This document shows positions 34,588 to 42,817 of a DNA stretch of 57,939 nucleotides, in pieces (within the stretch, counting starts at the first letter, position 1; each line of letters begins with the position of its first letter). The stretch spans positions 1 to 57,939 of the forward strand of contig NZ_RYFI01000012.1 in assembly GCF_004103825.1 (NCBI RefSeq), in the 5' to 3' direction. The stretch comes from Hansschlegelia zhihuaiae. GTDB lineage: Bacteria > Pseudomonadota > Alphaproteobacteria > Rhizobiales > Methylopilaceae. The notes below the pieces were generated by a model. The model did not search any database. It was not told the DNA's origin and worked only from the letters and a program-made list of their open reading frames with translations. The position numbers and the translations under genes were made by a program.

Positions 34588-34809
34588 ATGAGCAACGCCG
34601 CATTCGCAACCACCGCGCCGGCGACGTCCCGCGCAGAGCCGATCCCTGTCGGAACGATCCTGCCCTGGGCGGTCTTCGCCAGTCTCATGCTTCTCCTCGC
34701 CGTCTACTTCGTCGGCGCCGAGGAAGGCGCGACGTCGCTGATCGGCGGATCCTACGTGCACGAATTCGTGCACGACGGCCGCCACCTCCTCGGCTTCCCC
34801 TGTCACTGA
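34588..34809 (+). CDS. cbtB: Cobalt transporter subunit CbtB
   Basis: A 73-residue small membrane protein with one helix (about 24-43) and the CbtB signature HEFVHDGRHLLGFPCH at the C-terminus, which is rich in potential metal ligands. CbtB works with CbtA in proposed cobalt import. Many cbtAB genes sit behind cobalamin riboswitches, but only 71 bp lie before this gene and no such element is visible. Its place after a cobalt-type nitrile hydratase suggests cobalt supply for that enzyme. It is 11 bp before cbtA. Confidence 0.88.
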   Translation: MSNAAFATTAPATSRAEPIPVGTILPWAVFASLMLLLAVYFVGAEEGATSLIGGSYVHEFVHDGRHLLGFPCH

Positions 34810-34820
34810 AGGAGGGCGAG

Positions 34821-35573
34821 ATGGTCGGCAATCTCCTGCTAAGGGGCATGATGATCGGCGTGCTCGCCGGCCTTCTCGCCTTCTGCTTCGCAAAGACCTT
34901 CGGCGAACCGTGGGTCGACTACGCGATCGCCTTCGAGGAGCACCCGAGCCACGCCGCGGCTGGCGCGGCCGAAGAGCCCGAGATCGTGAGCCGGCAGACC
35001 CAGGCGGGCTTCGGGCTCCTGACCGGCCTGCTCGTCTACGGCGCAGCGATCGGGGGCCTGTTGGCGCTCGCCTTCGCCTTCGCCGACGGGCGGCTCGGGC
35101 GGCTCAGCTCGCGGTCCGTCGCGGCCGTCATCGCAGCGCTTGGGTATGTGGCGATCGTGCTCGTCCCCCAGCTCAAATATCCGGCCAATCCGCCGGCGGT
35201 CGGCAGCGCCGACACCATCGTCGCGCGCACGGAGCTCTTCTTCGTGATGCTCGCCTTTTCGGTCGCGCTGATGATCGCGGCGGCGATGTTCGGCCGGCGC
35301 CTTTCGGAACGCTTCGGCGGATGGAACGGCGCCACGGTGGCGGCGGGCGTCTACCTCGCCATCATGACCGTGATGTTCGCCGCCCTTCCGAACATCGAGG
35401 AGATCCCGGCGTCTTTCTCGCCCGGGGCGCTCTGGAACTTCCGGGTGGCGTCGATCGGCGTCCAGACGGTGCTCTGGGCGTCCATCGGGCTTGGCTTTGG
35501 CGCGGTCGCCGAGTTCAGCGCCCGTCACAGAAGCGTTCCGGGCAAGGTCGTCGGAGCGGCCGCCTCGCGATGA
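34821..35573 (+). CDS. cbtA: Cobalt transporter CbtA
   Basis: A 250-residue membrane protein with about six helices. The N-terminal GNLLLRGMMIGVLAGLLAFCFAKTFGEP and the SRQTQAGFGLLTGLLVYGAAIGG segment match CbtA. A loop with PQLKYPANPPAVG precedes the fourth helix. It is a predicted cobalt permease; biochemical proof for the family is limited. GGAGGG lies before the start. Its stop overlaps the next gene by 4 nt. Confidence 0.9.
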   Translation: MVGNLLLRGMMIGVLAGLLAFCFAKTFGEPWVDYAIAFEEHPSHAAAGAAEEPEIVSRQTQAGFGLLTGLLVYGAAIGGLLALAFAFADGRLGRLSSRSVAAVIAALGYVAIVLVPQLKYPANPPAVGSADTIVARTELFFVMLAFSVALMIAAAMFGRRLSERFGGWNGATVAAGVYLAIMTVMFAALPNIEEIPASFSPGALWNFRVASIGVQTVLWASIGLGFGAVAEFSARHRSVPGKVVGAAASR

Positions 35574-36241
35574 CGACCGGTTCGATCCTCAGCGGGCTGT
35601 TCAAACGGCCTGAGCGTCTGGCTCAGGTCGTCGCGCTCGTTCTGTCGCTGACGGCTCCGACATTCGCGCTCGCCCATTCGGGCGGCGCGTCGCCGGCGGG
35701 AGGAGCGGGGCTGGCGATCGCCGCGATCTCTCATGGCGAGATGGCGCTGATCGACGAGCACCTGCAGGAGATCGTCTCGCTTGCGAAGGTCCAGACCGCG
35801 AGCGACGGGCCGGTCCGGCGGCTCCTCAATTACTACAACGTCCAGCTCGCCTACTGTTTCTGGGGGCTGGCGCCCGGCGGCGTCTTGCGCGAGGAGAGCC
35901 CGTTCAACCCCTGCGCTCACGCCTATCTCGCCGCCGCAAAGGCGCTGCTCCTAATGATGGCCAAGGAACCGGCGAGCCAGGGGCCGGCGGCCGACATTCT
36001 TTCGCGCCTCGAACAGCGCCGACAGGCCATGCCGGAAGCCGGCGCGATCTGTTCGTCGAGCGACCAAGGCTTCAACACGTCGGCGATCGTCAGGCCGGCC
36101 TTCTCGGACGTCGTCGCGGATCCGGCGACCCGCTTCGTCGGAGCGGGAGGGCTCCTGGCCATGCTTGGGCTGGGCTTGGCCTTCACCGCCACCCGACGGA
36201 AGACGAGCCGGAGCAAGGAGCGGCAGTTCCGACCATCGTAA
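35570..36241 (+). CDS. Exported single-helix protein of unknown function in the cobalt region
   Basis: I do not recognise this 223-residue protein. It has a signal peptide (cleavage after ALA near residue 35), an alpha-helical middle with C96, C115, C161, H55, H64 and H117, and a C-terminal membrane helix (about 189-207) followed by a basic tail. This gives a type I topology with the main domain outside. It overlaps cbtA by 4 nt (ATGA), so it is translated with it. Cys and His residues could bind metal, but this is inference. Confidence 0.7.
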   Translation: MTTGSILSGLFKRPERLAQVVALVLSLTAPTFALAHSGGASPAGGAGLAIAAISHGEMALIDEHLQEIVSLAKVQTASDGPVRRLLNYYNVQLAYCFWGLAPGGVLREESPFNPCAHAYLAAAKALLLMMAKEPASQGPAADILSRLEQRRQAMPEAGAICSSSDQGFNTSAIVRPAFSDVVADPATRFVGAGGLLAMLGLGLAFTATRRKTSRSKERQFRPS

Positions 36242-36266
36242 CCAGGCCGCTCGACGCAAGGTCGGC

Positions 36267-36872
36267 ATGGCCCGAACATTCGGCTCGATGCACAGGCTCA
36301 CACTTATCTGCGCCGCCAGGCTGCGGCGTCCGGTGTTCCCCGGCGCCGAAAGTCTGGACGAGACCGCCATCGCGCGCATCGGCGTCGCAGACCCGCGTCT
36401 CCGGGCGGCGGATCGGACATGGTGCGGGCCCGACGCGATGACGCGAAGGAGCGCGGCTGCGCTCGGCCTCGACCCAACGCTTCAGCAGGCGCTCGCCGAG
36501 GTCGACTACGGCTCGTGGCGTGGACGTTCGTTGGACGACCTCGCCACCTCCCAACCGGATGCGGTCCAGCTGTGGGTCGACGACCCGTTTTCTGCTCCCC
36601 ACGGCGGCGAAACTATCGCGCATCTGCTCAATCGAGTCGGCAATTGGCTCACCGAAATCCGCGCGCTGAGGGGAATGTCGGTCGCTGTCGCGCCGGCGTC
36701 ATTCGTCAAGGCCAGCCTCATTGCAGTCCTTGGGGCCCCGGCCACCTCGTTCGGTCGTGTCGACGCAACCGCCCTGGGAGCGTCGCAGTTCGTCGCCGAC
36801 GGTCGACGCTGGATTTTGCGGTCATTCAATGAGCGACATCTTGGCGACAAGAGCGAGCACCCGCGGCGGTAG
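36267..36872 (+). CDS. Histidine-phosphatase-like protein lacking the catalytic histidines
   Basis: A 201-residue protein of the phosphoglycerate-mutase/histidine-phosphatase superfamily. Recognisable parts are the start HRLTLICAARL, WCGPDAMTRRSAAALGL, LAEVDYGSWRGRSLDDLA, and PHGGETIAHLLNRV. The RHG-type catalytic motif after the first strand is replaced by CAAR, and the second histidine (VTHAA in relatives) is replaced by VAPAS, so it is probably not an active phosphatase. Relatives occur near cbtAB in other Rhizobiales. ATG 36267 or 36288 may be the start. Confidence 0.7.
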   Translation: MARTFGSMHRLTLICAARLRRPVFPGAESLDETAIARIGVADPRLRAADRTWCGPDAMTRRSAAALGLDPTLQQALAEVDYGSWRGRSLDDLATSQPDAVQLWVDDPFSAPHGGETIAHLLNRVGNWLTEIRALRGMSVAVAPASFVKASLIAVLGAPATSFGRVDATALGASQFVADGRRWILRSFNERHLGDKSEHPRR

Positions 36873-36959
36873 GGACCGTCGGAGCCGGGATCGAGCTCAT
36901 GACCGCTACGGGTCGGCCTGCGACTGAGCTGACTGCCGCCTTGCGACGGCATGGGACGC

Positions 36960-37715
36960 TCACGTGGTCAGAAGCCCGCCGTCGACCGGCAGCACGGCGC
37001 CGGTGATGAAGCTCGCGCGATCGGAGGCAAGGAACGCCACCGCGTCCGCGATGTCCGACGGCGTCGCCAGGCGCCGCAGCGGCACGCGCGCGACGATGCG
37101 CGCCCGCGTCTCCTCGGTCAGGCTCTCACGCGTCATCGCGGTTTCGGCGATGGCGGGCGCGATCGCGTTCACGGTCACGCCGGATGGGCCGAACTCGCGG
37201 GCGAGCCCGAGCGTCAACGCCACGACGCCCGCCTTGCTCGTCCCGTAGAGCACGTTGCCGACCGAACCGCCGCCCCGCGCCGCGGAGATCGACGCTATAT
37301 TGACGATGCGACCCCGGCCCGCGGCCAGCATCGGCCTGGAGGCGGCGCGGCAGCAATTCAACACGCCCGTGAGGTTGACGGCCGAGACCGCCTCCCAGTC
37401 CGCGGCGGACGACTCCACGAAGCTCTGCGTGCGCAGCACGCCGGCATTGCAGACCACGACGTCGAGCCGCTTCTCTGCGCGCAGGATCTCCTGAAACGCC
37501 TCCTCCACGCCGACCGCTTCGGCGACGTCGAGCCGGACGGCCCGGTCAGAGGTTCCGTCGGGCAGGGCGGCGGCGGTCCGACCGGCGGCGTCGAAATCCC
37601 GGTCCGCGATCCAGACCCGGCAGCCTTCCAGAGCCAGCGTCTCCGCGATCGCGGCGCCGATGCCGGCAGCGCCGCCGGTGACGACGGCGACGCGATCCTT
37701 CAATCCGAGATCCAC
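36960..37715 (-). CDS. SDR family oxidoreductase
   Basis: A 251-residue classical short-chain dehydrogenase. It starts with GTG 37715, 2 nt after the stop of the MFS gene. Motifs are TGGAAGIG (residues 14-21), NAGV near 92, the catalytic serine in NIASIS, YGTSK, and the C-terminal LPVDGG. It is the last gene of a five-gene minus-strand run (biotin carboxylase to SDR), so it may act on the same substrate. The substrate is unknown. Confidence 0.9.
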   Translation of the reverse strand: MDLGLKDRVAVVTGGAAGIGAAIAETLALEGCRVWIADRDFDAAGRTAAALPDGTSDRAVRLDVAEAVGVEEAFQEILRAEKRLDVVVCNAGVLRTQSFVESSAADWEAVSAVNLTGVLNCCRAASRPMLAAGRGRIVNIASISAARGGGSVGNVLYGTSKAGVVALTLGLAREFGPSGVTVNAIAPAIAETAMTRESLTEETRARIVARVPLRRLATPSDIADAVAFLASDRASFITGAVLPVDGGLLTT

Positions 37716-37717
37716 GC

Positions 37718-39058
37718 CTAAGAACCCGGCGCGCCGCCGGGCGCGGCGCGAGCGTCGTCGACCGCCATGTCGCGCCGGTGCGTCTCCTGCATCATGAAGA
37801 CGCAGACCGCGCTGACGAGGCTCACGCCCAGCACGTAAGAGCAGATGAGCCAGGGCTGCTTGTCGCCGACGCGCAGAAGCTCCGTCGCGATGAGGGGGGT
37901 CAGTCCGCTCGCGAAGATTCCGGAGAACTGGTAGACGAACGACACGCCGCTGTAGCGCACCCGCGTGTCGAACAGCTCCGAGAACAGCGCCGCCTGAGGC
38001 CCGTAGACGAGCGGGTAGCAGAACGCGAAGGGCAGCGCGATCGCGAGCCAGATCATCTCCGGCTCTCTGGTCTGCATCAGCCAGAAGGCCGGGAAGGTCA
38101 GCGCCCCGATCGAGAGCGAGCCGGCGATGAAGACCGCGCGGCGGCCGAAGCGGTCGGACAGCAGGCCGCAGATCGGCAGCATGACAATCATCAGGGCGGA
38201 GGCGATGATGACGCCGAGCAGCGCGGTCTGCCGCGGCAGGGCGAGCGCGGTCGTGACATAGGCGATGATGAAGACGCCGAAGATGTTGAACGTGACGCCC
38301 TCGATGTAGCGGGCGCCGAGGCCGAGCAGCACGTTGCGCGGATGATGCTTGAGCAGCGCGAGGAACGGCACGGCCGCCTCTTCGCCCCGCTCCTTGATCC
38401 GCGCGAAGGCGGGGGTTTCGAGCACCTTGAGCCGGACATAGAGGCCGACCGCGAGCAGCGCCGCGCTGATCAGAAAGGCGACGCGCCACCCCCAGCTCAA
38501 GAACTGCTCGTCGGGCAGGAAGGACAGCAGCGAGACCGCGCCGGCGCTGAGCAGCAGGCCCGCCGGCACGCCGATCTGCGGCCAGCTGCCGTAGAAGCCG
38601 CGGCGGTTCTCGGGCGCGTGCTCGACCGCCATCAGCACAGCGCCGCCCCATTCGCCGCCGATGCCGAGGCCCTGGAAGATGCGCAGAAGCAGCAGCAGCG
38701 CCGGCGCCCAGACGCCGATCGACTCGTAGGTCGGCAGCACGCCGATCAGGCAGGTCGCGACGCCCATGATCAGCAGCGTCAGCACGAGCACGTTCTTGCG
38801 CCCGAAACGGTCGCCGAAATGGCCGAAGATGACGCCGCCGACGGGACGCGACACGAAGCCGACGAAGAAGGTCGTGTAGGCCAGCATCGTCCCGACGACC
38901 GGATCGAAGTTCGGAAAGAACAGCTTGTTGAAGACGAGCGGCGTCACCACGCCATAGAGGAAGAAATCGTACCACTCGATGGTCGCGCCGATCGCGCTCG
39001 CGAAGGCGACCTTCCTGATCGAAGGCGGGGCCTCGTCCATCTCGCTCGCGTCGCTCAT
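37718..39058 (-). CDS. MFS permease of the metabolite:H+ symporter (MHS) type
   Basis: A 446-residue transporter with 12 helices. It has MHS signatures: FASAIGATIEWYDFFLYG at the N-terminus, FVSRPVGGVIFGHFGDRFGRK, and GIGGEWGGAVLMAVEHAPENRRG. Family members import carboxylates such as shikimate, alpha-ketoglutarate, citrate or proline. It is downstream of the BKACE gene (22 bp) and probably brings in the substrate of the cluster. Confidence 0.93.
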   Translation of the reverse strand: MSDASEMDEAPPSIRKVAFASAIGATIEWYDFFLYGVVTPLVFNKLFFPNFDPVVGTMLAYTTFFVGFVSRPVGGVIFGHFGDRFGRKNVLVLTLLIMGVATCLIGVLPTYESIGVWAPALLLLLRIFQGLGIGGEWGGAVLMAVEHAPENRRGFYGSWPQIGVPAGLLLSAGAVSLLSFLPDEQFLSWGWRVAFLISAALLAVGLYVRLKVLETPAFARIKERGEEAAVPFLALLKHHPRNVLLGLGARYIEGVTFNIFGVFIIAYVTTALALPRQTALLGVIIASALMIVMLPICGLLSDRFGRRAVFIAGSLSIGALTFPAFWLMQTREPEMIWLAIALPFAFCYPLVYGPQAALFSELFDTRVRYSGVSFVYQFSGIFASGLTPLIATELLRVGDKQPWLICSYVLGVSLVSAVCVFMMQETHRRDMAVDDARAAPGGAPGS

Positions 39059-39080
39059 CGGCTGCTCCCCCGATCTTTGT

Positions 39081-39908
39081 CTATGCCGCGAGCGACAGAA
39101 TCCGCCGCGCCTCCTGGGGCGTCGCCGGCCGGCGACCGAAGCGCGCCGACATCTCGGCGACGCGCGCGACCAGCTCCGCGTTGCTCTTGGCGAGACGATT
39201 CTTGTCGAAGCGCAGATTGTCTTCGAGCCCGGTGCGGCAGTGGCCGCCGAGCTCGAGGCACCATTCGTTCATCTCGAGCTGGTGGCGGCCGATTCCCGCG
39301 CCCGTCCAGGTTGCGTCAGGCATCAGCTCCTTGAGCTCGGAGACGAGGAATTCGAGCATCCTGCGTCGGGCGGGCAGCGCGTTCGGCACGCCCATCACGA
39401 ACTGGACATGGGGCGGCGCCTTCAGCAGGCCGCGGTCGAGGAGGTTCTTGGCGTTGTAGAGCATCGCCGAGTCGAACACCTCGATCTCGGGCTTCACGCC
39501 ATGATCGAGCATGCTCTGGGCGAGGCCTTCCACCAGCTGCGGCGGGTTCTCGTAGATCTGGTTCGGGAAGTTGACCGAGCCGGTCGACAGCGACGCCATG
39601 TCGGGCTTCAGCGCGACGCAGCGGCCGCGCTCGCGCTGCTCGCGGCCGCGCCCGCCGGTCGAGTGCTGGACGATCATGCCCGGGCAATGCTTGCGCACGC
39701 CCTCCTGCACGGCGGCGAACAGGTCCGGGTCCGAGCTCGGATTCTGGTTGGCGTCGCGCACATGGATGTGGGCGAGCGTCGCGCCCGCCTCGTAGGCCTC
39801 ATGGGTCGACTCGATCTGCTCGCTCGGCGTCACCGGGACCGCGGGGGAGTCGATCTTCCGCGGCAGCGCGCCGGTGATCGCGACGGTGATGATGACGGGC
39901 TCGCTCAT
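39081..39908 (-). CDS. BKACE family (beta-keto acid cleavage) enzyme
   Basis: A 275-residue member of the DUF849/BKACE family. These zinc-dependent enzymes condense a beta-keto acid with acetyl-CoA to yield acetoacetate and a new acyl-CoA; 3-keto-5-aminohexanoate cleavage enzyme is the founding member. The metal/substrate motif HIHVRD is at residues 47-52, HSTGG lies near 83, and LTGSVNFP-like and GAGIGRHQLEMN segments follow. It is 19 bp after the carboxyltransferase gene. The context suggests that the carboxylase makes a beta-keto acid. Confidence 0.92.
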   Translation of the reverse strand: MSEPVIITVAITGALPRKIDSPAVPVTPSEQIESTHEAYEAGATLAHIHVRDANQNPSSDPDLFAAVQEGVRKHCPGMIVQHSTGGRGREQRERGRCVALKPDMASLSTGSVNFPNQIYENPPQLVEGLAQSMLDHGVKPEIEVFDSAMLYNAKNLLDRGLLKAPPHVQFVMGVPNALPARRRMLEFLVSELKELMPDATWTGAGIGRHQLEMNEWCLELGGHCRTGLEDNLRFDKNRLAKSNAELVARVAEMSARFGRRPATPQEARRILSLAA

Positions 39909-39927
39909 GTCGTGACCTTTGACGGGC

Positions 39928-41370
39928 TCACGCGGCCCGTTCGATGAGATGGAAGGAGGCGATGTCGGGCCGCAGCGCGATCTCCTTCAGGAGCGTCGCG
40001 AGCGGCGTCTCGGCGAGCGGATAGTCGGTCCTGATCGGGCCGGCGGCGCGCAGCGCCTTGACCTCGCTTTCCGCGTAGAACGCGGCGAGCAGGAGGTCGT
40101 CGTCGGACGCGAAGGGGCCGCGCTCGCGCTTCAGCCGCGGGATCGCAGGCTCGAGCAGGTCGCCGGGACGCTCCGTGTTCGGCGCCTCGCCCCGCGTGAC
40201 GCGGTCGAACACGTTCTGGTCCACAGGCCCGGCGATCTCGCCATAATGGCCGAGCACGTATTTTCGCACCTCGTCGGGGACGGTCGCGTAACGCTCCTTG
40301 CCCATGACGTTCAGCACCGACTGGGTCATGACGAACTGGGCGAAGGGGCTGACGATGATCGGGTAGCCAAGCTCGGCCCTGACCCGAGCGGCCTCTTCGA
40401 GCACGGCCGGCAGCTTGTTCTCGAGCCCGATGGCCGCGAGCTGCGACTTGATGTTCGAGATCATGCCGCCGGGCATCTGATGCTCGTAGTGGAAGGCGTC
40501 GTACTCGACGATGTCGCCAAGCGGCTTGTCCTCGCGCCGAGCGATGTAGCGCAAGCGCTCGGCGACCTCCTCGACCGCCGTCAGATCGATCGGAACGTCG
40601 AAGCCGCGCCGGCGGGCGTTCGCCACGAAATGCTCGGTCGCGGGATGCGAGGCGCCGTTGGCGAGCGTCGAGGTCGCGGTGTGGACGACGTCGACGCCGA
40701 GCTCGACGGCGCGCGTCACGACATAGGGCGCGAGCCCGGTCAGGCAGTGCGTGTGGATCTGCAGCGGCAGCTCCCCGCAGACGCGTTTGATCGCGGGCGC
40801 GAGCGTCTCGATGCGCTCGGGAGTGAGCAGGCCGCTTGCGTCCTTGATGTAGATGGCGTCGACGCCGAGAGCGATCAGCTCTTTGGTTTTTCTTGCGAAA
40901 TACTCGTCGGTGTGGACGGGGCTCAGCGTGTAGACGACGCCTCCCGCCACATAAAGCCCGACCTGCTTCGCCGCGCGGACAGGCACCTGCATGTTCCGCA
41001 TGTCGTTCAGCGCGTCGTAGGGGGTGTGGTAGCGCACCCCGTTCGCGAAGATCCGCTCGGCGGTCAGCGCCACGATGTCGTCGGGGAAGAATTCGAAGGT
41101 GAAGAGGCTCTGGCTGCGCGTCATCACAATCAGCGGGGTCCGCGTGACCCACTGGCTGAGGATGCGCATGCGCTCCCACGGGTCCTCGCGCAGGTAGCGG
41201 ACGCAGACGTCGAACACCGCGCCGCCCGCGAGGTCGATCGCCTCGAAGCCCGCCCGGTCGAGCCGCGGCGCGATGTCGGCCATCATCGCGGTCGTCATGC
41301 GCGTCGCCCAGAGGCACTGATGCGCGTCGCGCAGCGTGACGTCGATCAGCCTGACGGTTTTCTGGCTCAC
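39928..41370 (-). CDS. Carboxyltransferase subunit, pyruvate carboxylase B/oxaloacetate decarboxylase alpha type
   Basis: A 480-residue HMGL-like TIM barrel plus the conserved C-terminal carboxylase domain. It starts with IDVTLRDAHQCLWATRM, has FEAIDLAGGAVFDVCVRYL, IKDASGLL (catalytic lysine region), QIHTHCLTGLAPY, and the PGGMISN loop. It lacks the biotinyl domain, which is encoded separately at 43699. It uses carboxybiotin to carboxylate, or decarboxylate, a 2-oxo or keto acid. Its ATG overlaps the biotin carboxylase stop by 4 nt. Confidence 0.92.
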   Translation of the reverse strand: MSQKTVRLIDVTLRDAHQCLWATRMTTAMMADIAPRLDRAGFEAIDLAGGAVFDVCVRYLREDPWERMRILSQWVTRTPLIVMTRSQSLFTFEFFPDDIVALTAERIFANGVRYHTPYDALNDMRNMQVPVRAAKQVGLYVAGGVVYTLSPVHTDEYFARKTKELIALGVDAIYIKDASGLLTPERIETLAPAIKRVCGELPLQIHTHCLTGLAPYVVTRAVELGVDVVHTATSTLANGASHPATEHFVANARRRGFDVPIDLTAVEEVAERLRYIARREDKPLGDIVEYDAFHYEHQMPGGMISNIKSQLAAIGLENKLPAVLEEAARVRAELGYPIIVSPFAQFVMTQSVLNVMGKERYATVPDEVRKYVLGHYGEIAGPVDQNVFDRVTRGEAPNTERPGDLLEPAIPRLKRERGPFASDDDLLLAAFYAESEVKALRAAGPIRTDYPLAETPLATLLKEIALRPDIASFHLIERAA

Positions 41371-42725
41371 GCGGCCGCCTCCATGGTCTGGAATTCGGTC
41401 TCGACCCAGCGCGTATGGACCGTCGCCTCGGCGAAGGCGCGTGTTCCGATGAGCGCGGCGTGGAACGGGATCGTGGTCGGCGCGCCCGCGACCTCGAAGC
41501 GCGCCAGCGCGCCGCGCGCGGTCTCGATCGCCCTGGCCCGGCTCTCGGCCGTCACGATCAGCTTGCCGAGCATCGAGTCGTAGAAGGGCGGGATGCGATA
41601 GGTCTCGTAGACATGGCTGTCGAGCCGCACGCCGGCGCCGGTCGGAGGCCGCCAGCGCGTCAGGGTCCCGGGAGCCGGCTGGAAGTTGCGGGCGGCGTCC
41701 TCGGCGTTGATGCGGAACTCGATCGCGTAGCGGCCGTCCGGTTCGGGGAAGGCTCCGAACGACAGCGGCTCGCCGGCGGCGACGCGGAACTGCTCGGCCA
41801 CGAGGTCGGTCCCGGTCAGCATCTCGGTCACCGGATGCTCGACCTGGATGCGGGTGTTCATCTCGATGAAGAAGAACTCAGCCGTCTCGACGTCGTAGAT
41901 GAATTCGACCGTCCCGGCCCCCTCGTAACGGAGCGCCCGGACCAGCGAAAGCGCGGCGTCCGCCATGCGGCGGCGCGTCTCCGGGCGCAGCGCCGGGGAC
42001 GGTGCCTCCTCCACGAGCTTCTGATGTCGGCGCTGGACGCTGCAATCGCGCTCCCACAGATGCACGGCGGCGCCGTGGCGGTCGCCGAAGATCTGGATCT
42101 CGATGTGCCGGACGCGCGGGAAGAAGCGCTCGAGATAGACGTCCGCCTGGCCAAAGGCCGCGTCGGCCTCGGCGGTCGCCTGCTCGAACTGGGCGCGGAA
42201 CTCCCCGGCGTGGGCTGCGACCCGCATGCCGCGCCCGCCGCCGCCGCCGCTCGCCTTGAGGAGCAGCGGAAAACCGATCTCGAGCGCGAGCGGTTCGGCG
42301 TCCTCGGCACGCACGAAGCCGGTCTCCGAGCCGGGGACCACGGGGACGCCGAGCGCCGCCGCGGCGCGTCGCGCCGCGACCTTGTCGCCCATCGTGGCGA
42401 TCGCCTCGGCGCTCGGGCCGACGAAGACGACGCCCGCATCGGCGCAGGCGACCGCGAAGTCGGCCTTCTCGGACAGGAACCCGTATCCCGGATAGACCGC
42501 GTCGCATCCGGTCGCCCGCGCCACTTCGAGCAGCGCGTCGGACTTGAGATAGCTCGCCTTCGGGGGCGGAGGACCGATGCACACCGCCCGGTCGGCCGCC
42601 CAGACATGCGGCGCGTTGACGTCGGCGGACGAATAGACCGCGACGCTCTCCAGTCCGAGCTTGCGGCAGGTCCTGGCCGCCCTGAGCGCGATCTCGCCCC
42701 GGTTTGCGATGAGGACGCGTTTCAC
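41367..42725 (-). CDS. accC: Biotin carboxylase subunit
   Basis: A 452-residue ATP-grasp biotin carboxylase. GTG 42725 starts KRVLIANRGEIALRAARTCRKLG directly and fits the usual 450-residue length; the upstream open frame runs past the divergent IclR gene. Motifs are KASGGGGGRGM, ERDCSVQRRHQKLVEEAPSP, FIEMNTRIQVEHPVTE, and EFRINAEDAARNF. It carboxylates biotin on the BCCP encoded at 43699, on the opposite strand. Since it is paired with a carboxyltransferase of PC type and not AccA/AccD, it is probably not the fatty-acid acetyl-CoA carboxylase. Confidence 0.93.
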   Translation of the reverse strand: MKRVLIANRGEIALRAARTCRKLGLESVAVYSSADVNAPHVWAADRAVCIGPPPPKASYLKSDALLEVARATGCDAVYPGYGFLSEKADFAVACADAGVVFVGPSAEAIATMGDKVAARRAAAALGVPVVPGSETGFVRAEDAEPLALEIGFPLLLKASGGGGGRGMRVAAHAGEFRAQFEQATAEADAAFGQADVYLERFFPRVRHIEIQIFGDRHGAAVHLWERDCSVQRRHQKLVEEAPSPALRPETRRRMADAALSLVRALRYEGAGTVEFIYDVETAEFFFIEMNTRIQVEHPVTEMLTGTDLVAEQFRVAAGEPLSFGAFPEPDGRYAIEFRINAEDAARNFQPAPGTLTRWRPPTGAGVRLDSHVYETYRIPPFYDSMLGKLIVTAESRARAIETARGALARFEVAGAPTTIPFHAALIGTRAFAEATVHTRWVETEFQTMEAAA

Positions 42726-42766
42726 TCCCTCGGGCCTCTTTTCGAGCCAGTTCACTCTTTCATTAT

Positions 42767-42801
42767 GATCCGAAAATTCATATTGGAAGTTTTTTCGTAT
42801 C
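42767..42801. promoter_or_regulatory. Inverted repeat between the biotin carboxylase and IclR genes
   Basis: GATCCGAAAA (42767-42776) and TTTTCGTATC (42792-42801) match as GATNCGAAAA arms with a 15-nt spacer in an otherwise AT-rich 92-bp gap. It is a candidate operator for the IclR regulator. Confidence 0.55.
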
Positions 42802-42817
42802 GGCATTTGATAGTTTG

